A DNA stretch of 5,367 nt from an uncultured Victivallaceae bacterium (lineage in GTDB: Bacteria; Verrucomicrobiota; Lentisphaeria; Victivallales; Victivallaceae). Below, in pieces: positions 5,026 through 5,367 of the stretch; positions within the stretch are counted from its first letter, which is position 1, and every line of letters begins with the position of its first letter. Location: positions 1 through 5,367 of the forward strand of contig CAKUKT010000195.1 in assembly GCA_934663655.1 (NCBI GenBank), given 5' to 3'. The notes under the pieces are model-generated. The model did no database searches. It was not told where the DNA came from and saw only the letters and a list, made by a program, of their open reading frames with translations. Position numbers and translations under genes: made by a program.

Positions 5026-5367
5026 CGTCAAAATATTGCTGGGCTGCGTTCTGGCGGTCGGTTTGTCGGTCGGATGGGCGGCGGAAGATGTGCTGATCCG
5101 GGAACGGGAAACCCTCTACCGTACTCCCGAATGGCGTGACACGACGGAATATGCGGTAGCGGGGCTGCGTTCCGGGTATTACCAGTCGTTGCCATGCCGG
5201 GGGCGTCCGGTGTGGGTCTACGCCTATCTGGGGGTTCCGGAGGGGACGCCGCCGCCGGAAGGATGGCCGGGAATCGTACTGGTGCACGGCGGAGGTGGTA
5301 CTGCGTTTGCCGACCACGTGAAGTGGTGGAACCGGCATGGCTTCGCCGCCGTCGCGATGGATCTTTA
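5015..5367 (+). CDS. Secreted alpha/beta hydrolase, acetyl-xylan-esterase-like (cut by window edge)
   Basis: The first 117 residues are in the window and the frame is open at its end. The start MLIDVK, the hydrophobic run ILLGCVLAVGLSVG and the likely cut near WAA-ED (residues 21-25) form a signal peptide, so the enzyme should act outside the cytoplasm. The mature part has GYYQSLPCRGRPVWVYAYLG (55-74), then GWPGIVLVHGGGGTAFADHV (83-102), where HGGGG is the oxyanion-hole loop of the alpha/beta hydrolase fold, and RHGFAAVAMDL. This order is typical of esterases annotated as acetyl-xylan esterase or dienelactone-hydrolase-like; the catalytic Ser, Asp and His would lie beyond the window. The ATG overlaps the discoidin-domain frame by 11 bases with only a weak GGAAG site before it, so translation is probably coupled to that frame. 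An LLGC lipobox reading is unlikely because Cys11 is too close to the N-terminus. An esterase after a sugar-binding tail suggests a polysaccharide-degrading operon. Confidence 0.8.
   Translation, partial: MLIDVKILLGCVLAVGLSVGWAAEDVLIRERETLYRTPEWRDTTEYAVAGLRSGYYQSLPCRGRPVWVYAYLGVPEGTPPPEGWPGIVLVHGGGGTAFADHVKWWNRHGFAAVAMDL

Noticed and set aside
5036..5050. A lipoprotein signal (LLGC) in the esterase
   Set aside because: Cys11 is too near the N-terminus for a full hydrophobic region before it, Leu at -2 is atypical, and an ordinary signal peptidase I site follows at residues 21-25.
4384..5338. Long minus-strand open frames (4384-5031 and 4547-5338) opposite the discoidin and esterase genes
   Set aside because: They are antisense shadows in GC-rich coding DNA. 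They are rich in Pro and Arg, lack family motifs, and the opposite strand carries recognisable domains.

Overview
The window looks like accessory, sugar-catabolism-type DNA from a GC-rich Gram-negative bacterium. A Lentisphaerota/Victivallis-like gut organism is my best guess. That guess rests only on gene content: a GntR/LacI-type regulator, a cupin-type AraC regulator, an FAD_oxidored-type gene, a discoidin (F5/8 type C) domain and a secreted acetyl-xylan-esterase-like hydrolase. It could not be tested by search.

Layout, left to right. (1) 1-215, minus: N-terminal part of an IS630-family transposase, cut by the window edge. (2) 325-1350, minus: a GntR-type winged-helix regulator with a LacI-like sugar-binding domain. 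It has a near-consensus sigma70-type promoter at 1387-1415 whose -35 box sits inside a long dyad. (3) 1351-1749: about 400 bases without a convincing gene, holding that promoter and several small hairpins. (4) 1750-2958, minus: a 402-residue Eis-like GNAT acetyltransferase, clearly more AT-rich than its neighbours. (5) 3074-3961, minus: an AraC-family regulator. (6) 3962-4159: a divergent control region with two GGTA...TACC blocks in tandem 21 bp apart, just upstream of a candidate promoter. (7) 4160-5025, plus: what looks like a broken chimera. The first 79 residues are the start of an FAD-dependent oxidoreductase. They run into a stop and are followed, in another frame, by the C-terminal beta-sandwich and discoidin domain of what is probably a glycoside hydrolase. 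(8) 5015 to the window end, plus: a secreted alpha/beta hydrolase (acetyl-xylan-esterase-like), overlapping the previous reading frame by 11 bases.

How it may work together (inference): the AraC protein probably controls the divergent plus-strand unit by binding the tandem repeats. That unit would originally have made carbohydrate-processing enzymes, of which the discoidin-bearing tail and the esterase remain. The GntR/LacI protein probably represses itself and perhaps a distant or lost target, since no sugar gene lies next to it here. The IS630 element and the chimera point to local rearrangement. I see no phage, CRISPR, toxin-antitoxin or defence system, and nothing that clearly amounts to a new multi-gene system. 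The best leads are the chimeric junction, the AraC-type tandem operator and the promoter-embedded dyad of the GntR gene.
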